64,000 nucleotides of DNA, taken from NCBI GenBank assembly GCA_963513935.1, contig OY740770.1, positions 89,273,698-89,337,697 on the forward strand, in the 5' to 3' direction. The DNA is from Aphrophora alni. Lineage: Eukaryota; Arthropoda; Insecta; Hemiptera; Aphrophoridae. Positions within the stretch are counted from its first letter, which is position 1. Each line of letters starts with the position of its first letter. Shown here one piece after another: positions 1 through 12,911 of this stretch. A program made the position numbers and the translations under genes. The notes below the pieces were generated by a model that did no database searches, was not told the DNA's origin, and saw nothing but the letters and a program-made list of their open reading frames with translations.

Positions 1-63
1 CAAAGTAACCAAAAACCCAATCCTACACTACCTAACAATCCGAGACCCAGTCCAAAAAACTAG
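1..63 (+). CDS. gag: C-terminal end of a retrotransposon gag ORF (partial)
   Basis: Frame 1 is open from the window edge and ends at a TAG at 61-63, giving about 20 residues rich in Pro, Asn, Ser and Lys. By itself this is too short to recognise. It is read as the tail of gag because the stop sits directly after a heptanucleotide slippery site in the right phase, and the -1 frame continues into a retropepsin, which is the gag/pol arrangement of Gypsy-type and errantivirus-like elements. Gag would form the capsid-like particle in which the element's RNA is copied. The rest of gag, the leader and the 5' LTR lie to the left of the window. The identification rests on context, not on homology of the residues themselves. 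Confidence 0.55.
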   Translation, partial: QSNQKPNPTLPNNPRPSPKN

Positions 64-125
64 GTTATAAGGTCCCGGAAAAAAGCAAAAGAAAACGGTT
101 ACAGGCAAAGACAGGATTCGGGGCC
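54..125 (+). promoter_or_regulatory. -1 programmed ribosomal frameshift site (slippery heptamer plus downstream stem)
   Basis: A54-AAA-AAC60 is a canonical X XXY YYZ heptamer in gag phase and is followed at once by the gag stop TAG. After a 10-nt spacer (61-70), GGTCCCG at 71-77 can pair with CGGGGCC at 119-125: seven pairs, one of them a G-U wobble, closing a 41-nt loop. A -1 slip moves ribosomes into the frame that is open from 36 to 1604 and encodes the protease. This is the usual way such elements make a small amount of Gag-Pro(-Pol). Heptamer, phase and pairing are seen directly; function is inferred. Confidence 0.65.
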
Positions 126-1604
126 GCAGATCAAAATGTAAAAAATAAAATCAAAACAGAGAAACCTTTAGAAAACTTTTCAAAAATTAAAAATCCAACA
201 TTAAAATCAGTAGGGAAATTACAAAACATTTCATGCGATATTAGGGAAGAGTTAATGACAGAAGGCGAAAATATCAACATTCAAACAAAATTATTAGAAA
301 AATGTCCGGAAATAAACGTCAAAATTCATCAAACAAATATAAAAGTTTTAGTAGACACGGGAGCGCAGTGGTCGTGTATACAAGCTGAGTATTTGGAGGA
401 GTTAAAAAGACGGGGAAACAAAATTTTAGAATTACCAGTTTATAACGTCGAAGTAGTAACAGCCATTAAACAGAAAAAACAAAGAGTTTCAAAACAAGTA
501 TCAATACCCGTGCAATTTAACGACAGAGTAGTAGATATAAATTTTCTGGTAGTACCAAAGTTAACTAGTTTAGGTATATTAGGATGTAATAGCCTATTCG
601 AGTTAAACGCGAAAATTAATATGGAGGAAAAATACGTAATAATAAATGTAGAAGGGGAAAACAGAAAAATAAATTTCATCGAAGAAGCTAAAAAAGTAAC
701 TTCAAAAACCAATCTATTGAATAGATTGGACATAGAACAACCGTCAGCTAAAATCTGTGTACGGAAATTGCGAAATCAAATTAGCAATATAGGAGGTCCA
801 AATACTATAATGCGAGCGAATGGGGCGTTATATGTTACTACATTACCCAGTGTAGAAGTAAAAAACGAGGGTACCGAACGTGACCAAGCCGAACGTGACA
901 AAGGGGGAGAAAATACCAGAATTGACCAAACAGGACGTGTAAACAACAAACGTGACGGGAGGAAAGAAAAAACCGAAGCCGACAACATCGAACGAGACAA
1001 TACAGGAAGGAACAGGAGAAGGGAAAACTTAGAGAGGGGAAGGGAGTTTGAACTCAAAGGAAAACAGGAGATAAACCTTAGAAACCAAAACACGGTCGAA
1101 AGGAAGATGCCAATTCAAGGAAGGAACTTTAAAATCCAAAAAGAGATTAAAAGTGGAGCAACCTATCCAAGAAGAAGCAGGAAGAAGAGCGAAGCGAGCG
1201 AGAAAAGGGAAGAACTATATCCAAAAAAGCTTCAGAGTCGTGAGTTATTCGTACAAGGGCTAAGCAAAGTCGTCGTAAATAAAGAAGTAAGTCTTAAGCA
1301 CCAAATACAAAATGGAGACCACGCAAAAATGAAGGGATCACTGGTAAACATACCTAAGTTCGAAATGAGCTTAATTCCAAAAGGGGAGTCCAGTAGTCAA
1401 TCAAACCCAAACCTGAATAAGTTAGGAGCGAACGAAACAAAAAAGTTCAAAAATCGAGAGGTAACCAAAAAGGTTAAATTCAAAACAAAAGTAAAGCATA
1501 GTCAAAAAAGGAAGGGGAAAAATAAATTTAAGTTAAAAAGGAAGGGAAACGTATTCGTAAAACTAAAAATAAAAAATAAACCAACGGTAAAGTTAAAAAA
1601 CTAG
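57..1604 (+). CDS. LTR-retrotransposon protease (retropepsin) fused to a long basic tail; no reverse transcriptase
   Basis: The -1 frame relative to gag is open from 36 to a TAG at 1602-1604, so a frameshift product would add about 515 codons after the slip. The first internal ATG is at 255; residue numbers below count from it. The retropepsin core is clear: LVDTGA with the catalytic Asp at residue 34, a Lys/Gln-rich flap near 69-78, and ILG at 108-110, the usual spacing for single-domain aspartic proteases of Gypsy-type elements. It would cleave Gag and Pol inside the particle. After about residue 150 there are roughly 300 residues dominated by Lys, Arg, Glu, Asn and Gln, ending in a Lys-rich run. 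I see no YxDD reverse transcriptase motif, RNase H or integrase before the polypurine tract, so the element is non-autonomous or internally deleted. Yet the frame has no stop, which argues against simple decay. The tail could be nucleic-acid binding; that is a guess from composition. Confidence 0.75.
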   Translation, partial: KLGYKVPEKSKRKRLQAKTGFGAADQNVKNKIKTEKPLENFSKIKNPTLKSVGKLQNISCDIREELMTEGENINIQTKLLEKCPEINVKIHQTNIKVLVDTGAQWSCIQAEYLEELKRRGNKILELPVYNVEVVTAIKQKKQRVSKQVSIPVQFNDRVVDINFLVVPKLTSLGILGCNSLFELNAKINMEEKYVIINVEGENRKINFIEEAKKVTSKTNLLNRLDIEQPSAKICVRKLRNQISNIGGPNTIMRANGALYVTTLPSVEVKNEGTERDQAERDKGGENTRIDQTGRVNNKRDGRKEKTEADNIERDNTGRNRRRENLERGREFELKGKQEINLRNQNTVERKMPIQGRNFKIQKEIKSGATYPRRSRKKSEASEKREELYPKKLQSRELFVQGLSKVVVNKEVSLKHQIQNGDHAKMKGSLVNIPKFEMSLIPKGESSSQSNPNLNKLGANETKKFKNREVTKKVKFKTKVKHSQKRKGKNKFKLKRKGNVFVKLKIKNKPTVKLKN

Positions 1605-1784
1605 AAATAAAGGTTAGGATAGTAAAATAATAGTAAACATAAAGTAGAATAGGTAAATTCGTAAATTCATAATCATAAACATCGTCCATAATAAATATGT
1701 AATAAATCCAAAAAGAATATAGTTCAGAATAAATCATAACGGTAGATAAAAACCAGCTGTTTCGATAAAAGCGAGGGGGAGAAT
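1605..1784 (+). promoter_or_regulatory. Untranslated stretch ending in a polypurine tract
   Basis: After the ORF comes about 160 bp of A-rich non-coding sequence and then a purine run with one C at about 1767-1783, centred on GAGGGGGAGAA. In LTR elements such a tract, placed directly before the 3' LTR, primes plus-strand DNA synthesis. The next bases, TGGGACAAG at 1785, give the TG expected at an LTR edge. Position and composition are seen; the role is inferred. Confidence 0.55.
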
Positions 1785-3990
1785 TGGGACAAGTTGCGTA
1801 GGTCAGTTAATAAATAAACAAGCATCCGGAAGACATGAAAATTGTACAGTAATTAAGGTAGAGAGGGGTTCTTTCGTTATATCGATAACGGAAATAAGAA
1901 ATGTCAACATTCAAAGGAATTTCAATCTGTTACTTGGCGTAATCTAACCTAGCGCGAAATCAATTAAAAGTAAGGATGGCTTGATTTATGTAACTTACCG
2001 TAGTGCAAAAGTGATTAAATTTGTGTCAAAATTTATAATTTTAAAAAAGTTAGGATAAAGTGTAAATGTGTATAACTATGTATAATCATGCTAAATAGAC
2101 TGTTTCAGATGAAAGAGAGACGAAATGAACTATCGAACATGAAAAATATATATGTATTTGTATAAAATAAGGATTGTTTTCATATGAATATGTCATGTTT
2201 ATTACCATGTTTTTGAAAATTATATATGTCACCAATTAATCATTTATGTTAGAAATAGGATTGTTTTATAGATAGTAAGTTTTCATGTTACATAGATAAT
2301 TATGTTTTTCAAATAGAAAGGAAGTAAATATGTAAAGAGAATAGAAAAATTTAAGGAACATAAAATTTTAAAATCTAAAAAAGGGATTTTAATGTCAAAA
2401 TTTTAAGTTTTTGAGAGGGGAATTTGCAACGGTTTAATTGAACCGCCTGCAAGGAGCAATTTTGGAAAATAGATAAATTCCAAAATTTCAATTAAATCAA
2501 ATAATAATTGTAGAAATGACAAAAACATTTCTAAATATAAAATAACACATGTAAAATTAAAGGGAATATGTAAGTTAGCCAAGCCAAGGTCACGCGCCTT
2601 GACAGGAAATATCTAGCGTTCCGGATTGAACATGAATTCGTCCATATGTTTCTAATGCAAAAAACATCAAAATCCGAAAACTTAAATTAAAATGATATAA
2701 TCGTGTAGAGCTAGGAAAACCTAATAATAAATAATAAGAGAATAAACTCGTCAAATTAATAATAAAAAAGCTATAGTCATAATAAAACGTCATAAAACAT
2801 AAAAAACCCTTAAAATAAAGAAATTCCAAAATCGAATAATAACAACGCATAACCATAATATAAACTAGAAATAAATAAGACTCGAAATCAAAATTTAATA
2901 AAAGATCATAAAGTAATTAAATAATAAATAACCAAAAATGCAGAAAGTACCGTAACTTGTGAAACCCAAAAGCGAGGAAGAAGAGGAAAGCAGTTTTGGA
3001 ACTTTCAGCATCAGAGGAACAACTTGCAAAAAGAAGATTTTCAAAATTTCCAAAATTGGAAAAACTAAATTTTGAAAACTTACGAAATTTTCAAATCTCC
3101 GTAAAAGAAAAAATATATGTCGTATCGCTACAAATGAAGATGGAAAATCATCAGGGAAAGAAGGGCTTCAAAATGAAATCACCCAGAAGAAGATCGAGCG
3201 AAGCGAACGGGATATATGAAGAAAAGAAGAATTCGCAAGTAAAAAATTATGAATTTCAGGAATCAACTTGTCTTGAACGTCGTGCGCATAGTAGGCAGTA
3301 GACGCATGGAAAGGGAAAGTTACCAACTTCAACACAAATCCACCATAAGAAATTAAACTAATTATAACAAATAATAATAGGAATAGATAATATAAAATAA
3401 GAAAAATAGACAAACAATAGAAGAATAAGCCAAGGAAAGTTCATCGTAGTGCAAATAAATAAATAAAATTAATTAAATTGTGAAATAAAACAGTAACAAT
3501 AATCAGTGAAGGTTGGCCACACTGAAAGGCCTAAAATTCGACGAGTTAACTTTCTTCAAGTTAATTCGACAGTCTCGTTTAGTACCAGCTCCAGGGAAGT
3601 CTTCTAATAGCAGCTCCAGGAAAGATCACCAACTTTACTCAAGTCTGAACAGGAAATCGTCGTGAAAATATTGTCAACGCTCTGTACTTCGCCAGGTTAA
3701 TAACGGTGCCTACAGAAAGGATCGGCCTTGCAGGAGACAACGTGACATCCTACAACAGCTTAGTAGAAGAGATCTTCACTACGGACTCCGGCAAACATTC
3801 TTCTAGAACTTGTCGTCATCAACAGATTCTTCGAGAACTGGACTTCGAGATATTCTAGACAACTCTCAGAAAACATCTCCAAGATCCTCAAACACTCTCA
3901 GAATCAGGACGAGCGGACTTGTGCACTCCACAAAACAAGGTACTGCATAAATCAAGCTTTTTTAATAAATAAAATATTTTTTAATAAACT
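1785..3990 (+). repeat. Probable 3' LTR of the gag-pro element (start supported, end not determined)
   Basis: The LTR should start with TGGGACAAG right after the polypurine tract. The right edge is not visible because the partner LTR is outside the window. The end given here is only the region after the AATAAA-type signals around 3964-3985, downstream of a GC-richer block (3515-3950) that could hold the transcribed part. The plus strand stays purine-rich throughout, as in the ORF. It contains an open frame of about 100 codons at 2996-3301 rich in Lys, Glu and Phe, which I do not recognise and do not call a gene. A length above 2 kb would be large for a Gypsy LTR, so a second element nested here is possible. 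Confidence 0.35.
2424..2452. repeat. Short inverted repeat (two nested stems)
   Basis: TTGCA (2424-2428) pairs with TGCAA (2448-2452), and inside it CGGTT (2430-2434) pairs with AACCG (2441-2445) around an AT centre. It sits in the probable LTR just after a purine run, GAGAGGGGAA. Confidence 0.55.

Positions 3991-6582
<2,592 letters not shown>

Positions 6583-6620
<38 letters not shown>
6583..6620. repeat. (AT)19 microsatellite
   Basis: 38 bp of perfect AT repeat. Confidence 0.95.
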
Positions 6621-6622
<2 letters not shown>

Positions 6623-6974
6623 AAGTATTGATCTCTAGCTGTTATGGCTGGTAAAAAATATATATTTAAAATGTAATGATTTACATGAAACTCACCGAAA
6701 TATGTTTGACCCGTTAGACGTTGTACGGCGCTTGCAGGAAATTACAGCACGACGTTTCAGCACAAGAAGCTATAGAGCTGTTTATTCATACGACGCCGAC
6801 GGCAGGATTCCAACTCTTCGTAAATATTTTAGGATTAGATAATTACTGTAGTTCAAATAAATCAACAGATATAGTAGAAGGTCCACTTAGATACAACTGA
6901 TAAGCTGGTTGTATGCGCACAGTCCAACTCGGATTTTAACTTAAGTTGATCAGACTTAAGAGAATGCTTGTTTT

Positions 6975-7779
6975 ACGATGTGTCAAAATAAACCGTTACA
7001 AACGTCTAGGTTCAAAATCCATTTTATTCCATAGATGTATTTTAGTGTATAATTTCGGAAGAGCCAGCGTAATTCAAACACTGATAATTGTCATAGCAAA
7101 ACTGGTTACATTTGTATATAATTTCATTTAGTAAAACTATCTTGGGTTTTATTTATTTAGAAACATATTTAGTGTTTTACGTAGTTTTCATGTTGAATAC
7201 AGTACAAGTTTTGTTCTATGTGTACACAACCATCACCAATCTGGAACACCTCCTTATCTCCGAATTACCCTTATCTTCTCCAACAGGGCACCAATGTAAG
7301 TAGAACGCAATACACAAAAACTAATATTCACATATCGGTTAAATAATGACGGCTCCATTTAATATCTAAAAGGAGGAATAAATTCAAACAATCTCGGAGT
7401 GGGTCAGACATGAGGTGAGGCGTAGAATTTGTATCCCGTGCAAGTTTATATGAGGTGTTATATGTGTTCTATAAGTTGGTATTGCTCTGTATATATAACA
7501 CTCTTCTGTAACAGTTTACACAAGACAATTAAAGTACAATAATTTGTGGCTAAATTGTCCAATACAATGTATAAGTGGGAAGAATATGCTGAGAAATAAT
7601 TTGGGAATGAAGATAAGTGGAAAGCAGATTAGTGTAAGGAAGGACTTTTCAGGTTGAAAGTTAGATCTTGAATAATTTGTGTTGATGCTGTTACTTCAAT
7701 TGGGCGTTTGTTTCGCACGGAACTTACAGAAATCCGCTCTATCAGGGATAGAAAATTCTCATATATACTTAAAGATTTG
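6975..7779 (+). repeat. Left arm of a ~0.8-kb inverted repeat
   Basis: This segment matches the reverse complement of 12912-13730 along nearly its whole length, with substitutions and small indels. Shared anchors include GGTTCAAAATCCATTTTATT near 7009, GTTTTCATGTTGAATACAG near 7186, GGAGGAATAAATTCAAAC near 7371, and GGGATAGAAAATTCTCA near 7745. The outer edge fades at about 6975 and the inner edge at about 7779. It contains no convincing coding frame. Confidence 0.8.
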
Positions 7780-9235
7780 AATCAAATTACTGGTGGAAAG
7801 AAAATGAGACTTTCACCTATATTAAGGTACAGAAGGAATTGAAAATTAGAAGTTTATAAACTCTCTTTAGGAAACACATTTAGTTATAGAAGGTCACTCA
7901 AGGAAGTAATATTTTCAATCCATAAAAGTTTGCAAAAGTGCACTCTAACGGTGATAAAAAGTTTTGTAATACACTTACGGTAAATAAAAATTAATTGTCA
8001 CACAATAACAGGAAACAAAAAGTAGCAACTGTTTTCTATCTTTGTGTATTAAATAAAATCATTTGAAACAAGTTCACCACGGGGGAATAAGAGCGTACAT
8101 TTGCATTGTGTTTATTCTTTATTCCCTGTGGCTAACGTTAACAGGTCAATGCTCATATTGTTGATTACTTATGTTTTATCGATGAATAAAATAAAATAGT
8201 TTATTTTTTAATATAAAATGTGCTTCATCCTTCATGACTTACTTCCTAATCATGTATTCGATTACTTTCTTCATAATTCGTTTATTTTCTTATTTTTTAT
8301 ATGAGCCCTCAACATTAAATCCGTTATATTTATCATTGGCATATTGTTTGATTTTAATAATATATAAAACGTAATCGGAGGGGAAAAATAAACCCTTACA
8401 CAATGTTTTAAAAACCCAAACTATTTAAAACTTCATTTAATTTAAAATTATTGATTTTATGTAATTTTAAGGTTCGAATCTCAATTAGCGTGCAATACAA
8501 CCTCATAATACAAAGTGTCATTAGAATTGGATAACGTATGCATATTTGGGGCAGATTTTTTGGGATTTGGCACTACACTGTGCTGCAATGAAAATCAGAT
8601 GTATATACTTGGTAAAATATAATGTAAGTGTATTTAATATTAATATATTTTAATTACTTTATTTTGTTTATAATTAGTTAAAGTTATATATAATAATAAT
8701 AATAATAATTTTTATTATTATTATTCAGGTTACCAAAAAAATTAATTTAATTTGCATACTACACATATAATGAGAGACTTCCGTTCGTTTCAAATTTATT
8801 CAATCCAAAATAATATTTCATGTTTCTTAAATGAATTACTACGAACAAGTCCAACAACGCAACGACTAACGAATGTTTGTTTCAGAGAGTCAACATTTGT
8901 TTTTACTTTAATTAAAACTAACTACGAAAGGAAATGCCTTCTGATTTGAAAAGTGATTTATGGCGACTTTAATTATGAAAGTAAGCTCCAGAAAATGTTT
9001 GCATCAAAATTCCCTTTTTGCTATCTGTCGGGCAAATAAACTTATTCGGGCATCCTGAATCTCTTTTCTTTCGTAAAGAAGCTTCTCTCTCTTTAGTTGT
9101 ATGTGTCTCTATCTTTTCCTATCCGTCTCTCGGATAGAAAAATTAACATACTTAAGTTGTATATAAATATCTCCAAGTTGCATAAAATTAACTTTTACAG
9201 ATCAGTGTAGCTGTTCTATTTAAAAGGTATTCACT
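7780..9235. other. Non-coding spacer between the inverted-repeat arm and the R1-like element
   Basis: No gene seen. It includes a (TAA)/(ATT) pair at 8690-8725 that can fold on itself. A GGTTCGAATC string near 8471 resembles a tRNA T-loop but lacks the stem. A CT-rich patch lies at 9060-9135. Confidence 0.5.
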
Positions 9236-9559
9236 TTTTTTTGGAAGGAAAAATGGCGAAATCTTTATGACCTATGGATCGGGGACTGAAGGTAGTGGGC
9301 TGCCTCCCTACCCCGGTAAAACCAAAACCTTCCATCCTCTACTTCCTCCTCTGCGGAACCATCTTACGACATTACTTCGCAGAGAAGAAATAACTACCCC
9401 ACAGGGTCATCCACTATCCCATGGACCGGTTGGTCGAACACCGAACCTGGAGATCTATCTCAGTTCACCTTAGTTTTTTATTCTTGTTTGCCCATAAGTA
9501 TATGGATGATACTCTCTATTACCTTCCATTTTTCCACATACTCTATTTTAATATCTATC

Positions 9560-10034
9560 ATATTAGTCAGGGAAATAAGTGAACAAAGCTGTGTTGATAG
9601 CTCTTCCCTCTCTGTCTCCCCCCGCTGCAGTAAAAGATCGCATGCCTAGCCGTGTCTTCTTCCGCTCCGCAATCAAGAAAGCTGGGATCTTCTGATCTTC
9701 TAAATCGATGAAGGTATGCCCGTAAACTTCCATGCCCTGTTAATGCTTGAGTAAGAAAAAGCTCGTTTCACAATGTACTCTGTTCATCCTTTTTTTATAT
9801 TAGCCTGTAGGTCCAGCGACCAGAAGCCTCCTTGTCCCAGCTTTCCTGCCACCTCTTGAGCAACCTGTCTCTTCCACCTCTCTTTGATTGAGAACCTGTT
9901 CTTTCTCCATTTCCTCTCTCATCATACGTCTCTCTCCTTTCCTCTGCCAGCAGGTCGATAGGAGGTATTCCAGCCACCACCAATGTCGCAGCTTGTGAGA
10001 CTCTCTTGTATCCAGCAGTGATTCTAAGTACCAC
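9560..10034 (-). pseudogene. R1-like element: C-terminal region, broken
   Basis: The 79-codon frame 9795-10034 contains AGIPPIDLLAEERRE, a segment typical of the region after the RT in R1-like ORF2. After a frame change, 9560-9790 reads LTQALTGHG, AYLHRFR and then a Cys...His-Ala-x-Phe-x-Cys arrangement like the C-terminal zinc knuckle of this clade. The shift between the two parts shows that the reading frame is lost. Confidence 0.75.
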
Positions 10035-10037
10035 CTG

Positions 10038-11523
10038 TCATTGTACTGAGAGCAGCCTTCTTCTATTAATTTGCTTCCCTATCGCTTCGACCGAGGCAGG
10101 TGCTGCGTACAGTATTATTGAATGCACTACGCTACCATATATCCTTCTCCTTTTCTCTCTCGGCCCTCCCACATTTGGCAGCAAACGCGAAAGATTTAAT
10201 GTCACCATTGCAATTTTGGTGGCTACCTTCTTCAAATGCGGTCCAAAAGACAGACCCCGGTCCACTTCTACGCCAAGGTACGTCAATTGAGACTTCCATA
10301 CTATCCGCACGTCATTAATGATGAGTCTAGGAGTCCTATATATCCTTCTTCGAGTTACCAAGATCGCTTCTGTCATTTCTACCACCATTTGCAGACATCT
10401 GCTGTTTAGCCATGTACCTACAGTCGGCATGCTTCTTGACATCCTATACTCAAGGACATATTTCTCAGGGGGTTCAACGATTATGATAGTATCGCCCGAG
10501 AATCCTATCACTTTAACTCCTCGTGATAGCTGTGTTTCCAACAAGTCATCTTATATAATCATCCAGAAGAAAGGTCCTAAACGGGATCTTTGCGGTGCTC
10601 CCCTTGTCATCCTCCCTTCAATGACCCATCCCTCAACCTCGCATATTATCTTTCTCTAATAAAGGTAATCTTCTATAATCCTTCTCAATTATAGTGGAAC
10701 ATTCTTTTCCCGTAAGGATTTCAATACATCTTGCCAACTTAGGGAATTGAACGCAGTCTTAATGTCTATGGCGATCATTGCACAAAACCTTTTCTTACGA
10801 TACCTTTATCTCTTGCTACCATTGCCATCCTTAAAACCTCTCTTATAGTGTCCACTGTTGATATCTGATATTGTAAACCGAATTGGTTCCTCTATAAGCC
10901 CACAGTGGACTTCACGTGAGCCTTCAGGTGTCTAAGCACCAAACCCTCCAGAACTTTCACCATAGTGTCCAGAAGACAAATAGGGCGGTTGGACGATGTC
11001 TTGTCTAAGGGCTTGTCTTCTTTCCTTATCAGGATTAGCTTTTGTTTCTTCCAAGGGTCCAGAAATATACCGTTTTCAAGACAGTTGTGGAATATTTCAA
11101 ACATCCTGTCTGGCTAATCCTCAATAATCTTCTTAAGCAACTCGTTAGGGATCCCATCTGCTCCGGGTGATTTACCGTTCTTGAGGCGTCGACCTTCTAT
11201 ACTCAGTTCCTCCATTTTGAAACGTTCTTCGTTCTTGAGATCCATAATTGCAAGGCGCTTTACCGGATGGACTTGGCCCCTCAGGAATAGGTCATTGATT
11301 ATTTCTTTTACCCAGCTTTCGTCATTCAGTAGCGGGTTCTTCTTATTTCTGTCCAGCTTCCTACATACCAGCTTGTTATGTACCCCCACGGGTCGTTCTC
11401 TACTTCCTCTAGGACTTCACGCCATTTGCTGAATTTACTCTTCTTGATGGCCTTCTTAAAGATCTGTCTAGTCACTCTGTATTTTCCTATCAGAACCTGA
11501 TTCCCTTTAGATCCCGTCGCCAA
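10038..11523 (-). pseudogene. R1-like element: linker and reverse transcriptase, broken
   Basis: From high to low coordinates: a basic linker (11326-11523); the RT entry motif NGKSPGADGIPNE in the 11114-11389 frame; WKKQKLILIRKEDKP and the RPICLLDT block (10892-11104); motif A with its Asp kept (IAIDIKTAFNS, near 10760); GAPQ...LGPF near 10600, followed by an in-frame stop; then the thumb and connection part in the 168-codon frame 10038-10544. In that frame the catalytic box that is FADD in active relatives reads FSGD, so the first Asp of the pair is lost. Several stops and shifts separate the frames. Loss of a catalytic Asp plus frame breaks make it inactive. Confidence 0.85.
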
Positions 11524-11699
11524 TATCTTCGCCCTTAGGCACTCTATCCTTAGGGTAGCAATTTCATCCGTCCACCAGTATTAAGCGCTGTGATTGAACG
11601 CATTCTTTCTTCGTTTAGGCATACACTTGTTACAAGCTTTTACTAGCTGATTTGTAACCCGCTTTACCTGATCCTCAGTATCCACTGCTAGGCTTCTCT

Positions 11700-12329
11700 A
11701 TAAACTACAAGATCCATCTTCTTAGCGTTCCAAGATATGAAGGGTCTGTGGTTCTTAACTACCTCCAGTTCCACTCCGTTCCCGCCCAGCTGAAAGAAGA
11801 TGATGTCGGAATGATCGCTTAGCGTCTCCTCCTCTGCAACACTCCAGTCCCAGACTCTCTGCAACACTCCTAGCCACCATCTGACTAGCTACTGTCAGGT
11901 CGATTATAGATTTTTCATTTCCTCTTACGAATGTTTGTCGATCACCTACATTAGGTACCCCCAAATCTAGACGCGCTAGAAACTCTTCTACTAGTTTTCC
12001 TCTCCAGTCATGGCGTACTGCAACCCAAGTAGGGGATTTAGCGTTAAAGTCTGCGGCAATAATTACTCAACACCGTTTTTTCTTACACTGCTCTCAAGGT
12101 TAAACAACTCCTCTTCAAACGTCTTCCTATCATAGTTCGGCGAGAAATAGCAGCTGTATAATTCCACCTCTCCGATAAAGATCGACAAGAAACCACTGTT
12201 GGTCTCAACTGTCCTCGTAGCTTGAATTGCAGAGTTGACAAGCATCATGGCAGCCTTGCCCTTGACATCTCGATACCAGTCTGCCGTATCCATTCGCCTA
12301 TAAAACTCGGACAGCAAAAGGATTTCCAA
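11700..12329 (-). pseudogene. R1-like element: AP-type endonuclease domain, broken
   Basis: Reading leftwards from 12329, the frame begins inside the domain at LLLSEFYRRMD, so the N-terminal catalytic Asn/Glu part is mostly missing. It continues through a beta-rich stretch to YFSPNYDRK. A frameshift near 12062 precedes AADFNAKSPTW (the conserved DFNAK loop, 12010-12050). Next comes a GNEKSIIDLTVAS segment near 11900. A further shift precedes EEETLSDHS (about 11820-11845), which carries the conserved SDH residues at the end of endonuclease/exonuclease/phosphatase folds. These motifs in this order are typical of R1-clade ORF2. At least two frameshifts rule out function. Confidence 0.8.
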
Positions 12330-12394
12330 TGTATAATATTAATATAATATCCACTGTATCAACGATATTATTATCAACAGTTACATAATCTAGA

Positions 12395-12418
12395 ACTTAC
12401 CTGCAAGGGAAATAAATT
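12395..12418 (-). promoter_or_regulatory. Candidate recursive splice site (minus strand)
   Basis: On the minus strand a pyrimidine run is followed by TTGCAG and at once by GTAAGT, with the junction between 12401 and 12400. A 3' splice site fused to a 5' splice site without an exon is the pattern of ratchet points in long insect introns. A single match in a window this size could be chance. Confidence 0.2.
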
Positions 12419-12448
12419 ACACGATATCTAGATTATTAAAATTAATTA

Positions 12449-12576
12449 TTCAATTATGGTTTAGAGATGATGAGTTGTTTTGTCTATACCATGCAATTTG
12501 CATCATTGAATATACTGTGATTGTGTATTTAGTGATTACAAAGAACAAAGGTATACAAAGGGAACAAGTAGAGAAA
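12449..12576 (+). repeat. Direct repeat, copy 1 (~128 bp)
   Basis: Similar, in the same orientation, to 14213-14336. Shared anchors are AGTTGTTTTGTC, TGCAT CAT around a variable base, and TTTAGTGATTACAAAG. The two copies flank the right arm of the inverted repeat. No coding frame. Confidence 0.65.
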
Positions 12577-12911
12577 TAATACAAGCATGCTTATTACGTT
12601 CAATTGTGAAACCTTGAAATAATAAGTAAACTAAGGTATAATCATACCTCCTATATAATTAGAACGATGTTTTCATTGGCTAGGTTTCAAGTTCATTTTT
12701 GTCCCTACTCCTCCCGAAATACAACTTTCGGTTTTCTTACGATTTGGCGAAATGAGTTTGTTTGTCAGTTTTCAAGTTTTACCCGAATTTCAAATTAGTA
12801 TATGAGATATTGTAACAACAGTTTATTTAATTTATATCGGTAACTTTAAAACCAATAATTTTCAATTGTGACAACCAATACACTGTATATTTAGATTTAG
12901 AAGAACATTTG

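Larger units (their letters stand above)
9236..12335 (-). mobile_element. 5'-truncated, inactivated R1-like non-LTR retrotransposon
   Basis: On the minus strand the order is endonuclease (from 12329), linker, reverse transcriptase, C-terminal Cys/His region (to about 9560), a 3' UTR of about 300 bp, and an 8-A tail (T run at 9236-9243). This order and the motifs fit the R1/LOA group of non-LTR elements, which nick DNA with their own endonuclease and copy RNA in place. The 5' end is cut inside the endonuclease domain, the usual result of incomplete reverse transcription. The body is GC-richer than its surroundings and carries many stops and frameshifts, so it is an old copy. No target-site duplication is evident. 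Confidence 0.85.

Noticed and set aside
8468..8485. GGTTCGAATC, like a tRNA T-loop
   Set aside because: The five bases on each side do not pair, and no acceptor, D or anticodon arm fits upstream.
10006..10659. Plus-strand frames opposite the R1-like RT
   Set aside because: They are antisense shadows of the minus-strand element, whose RT motifs are clear.
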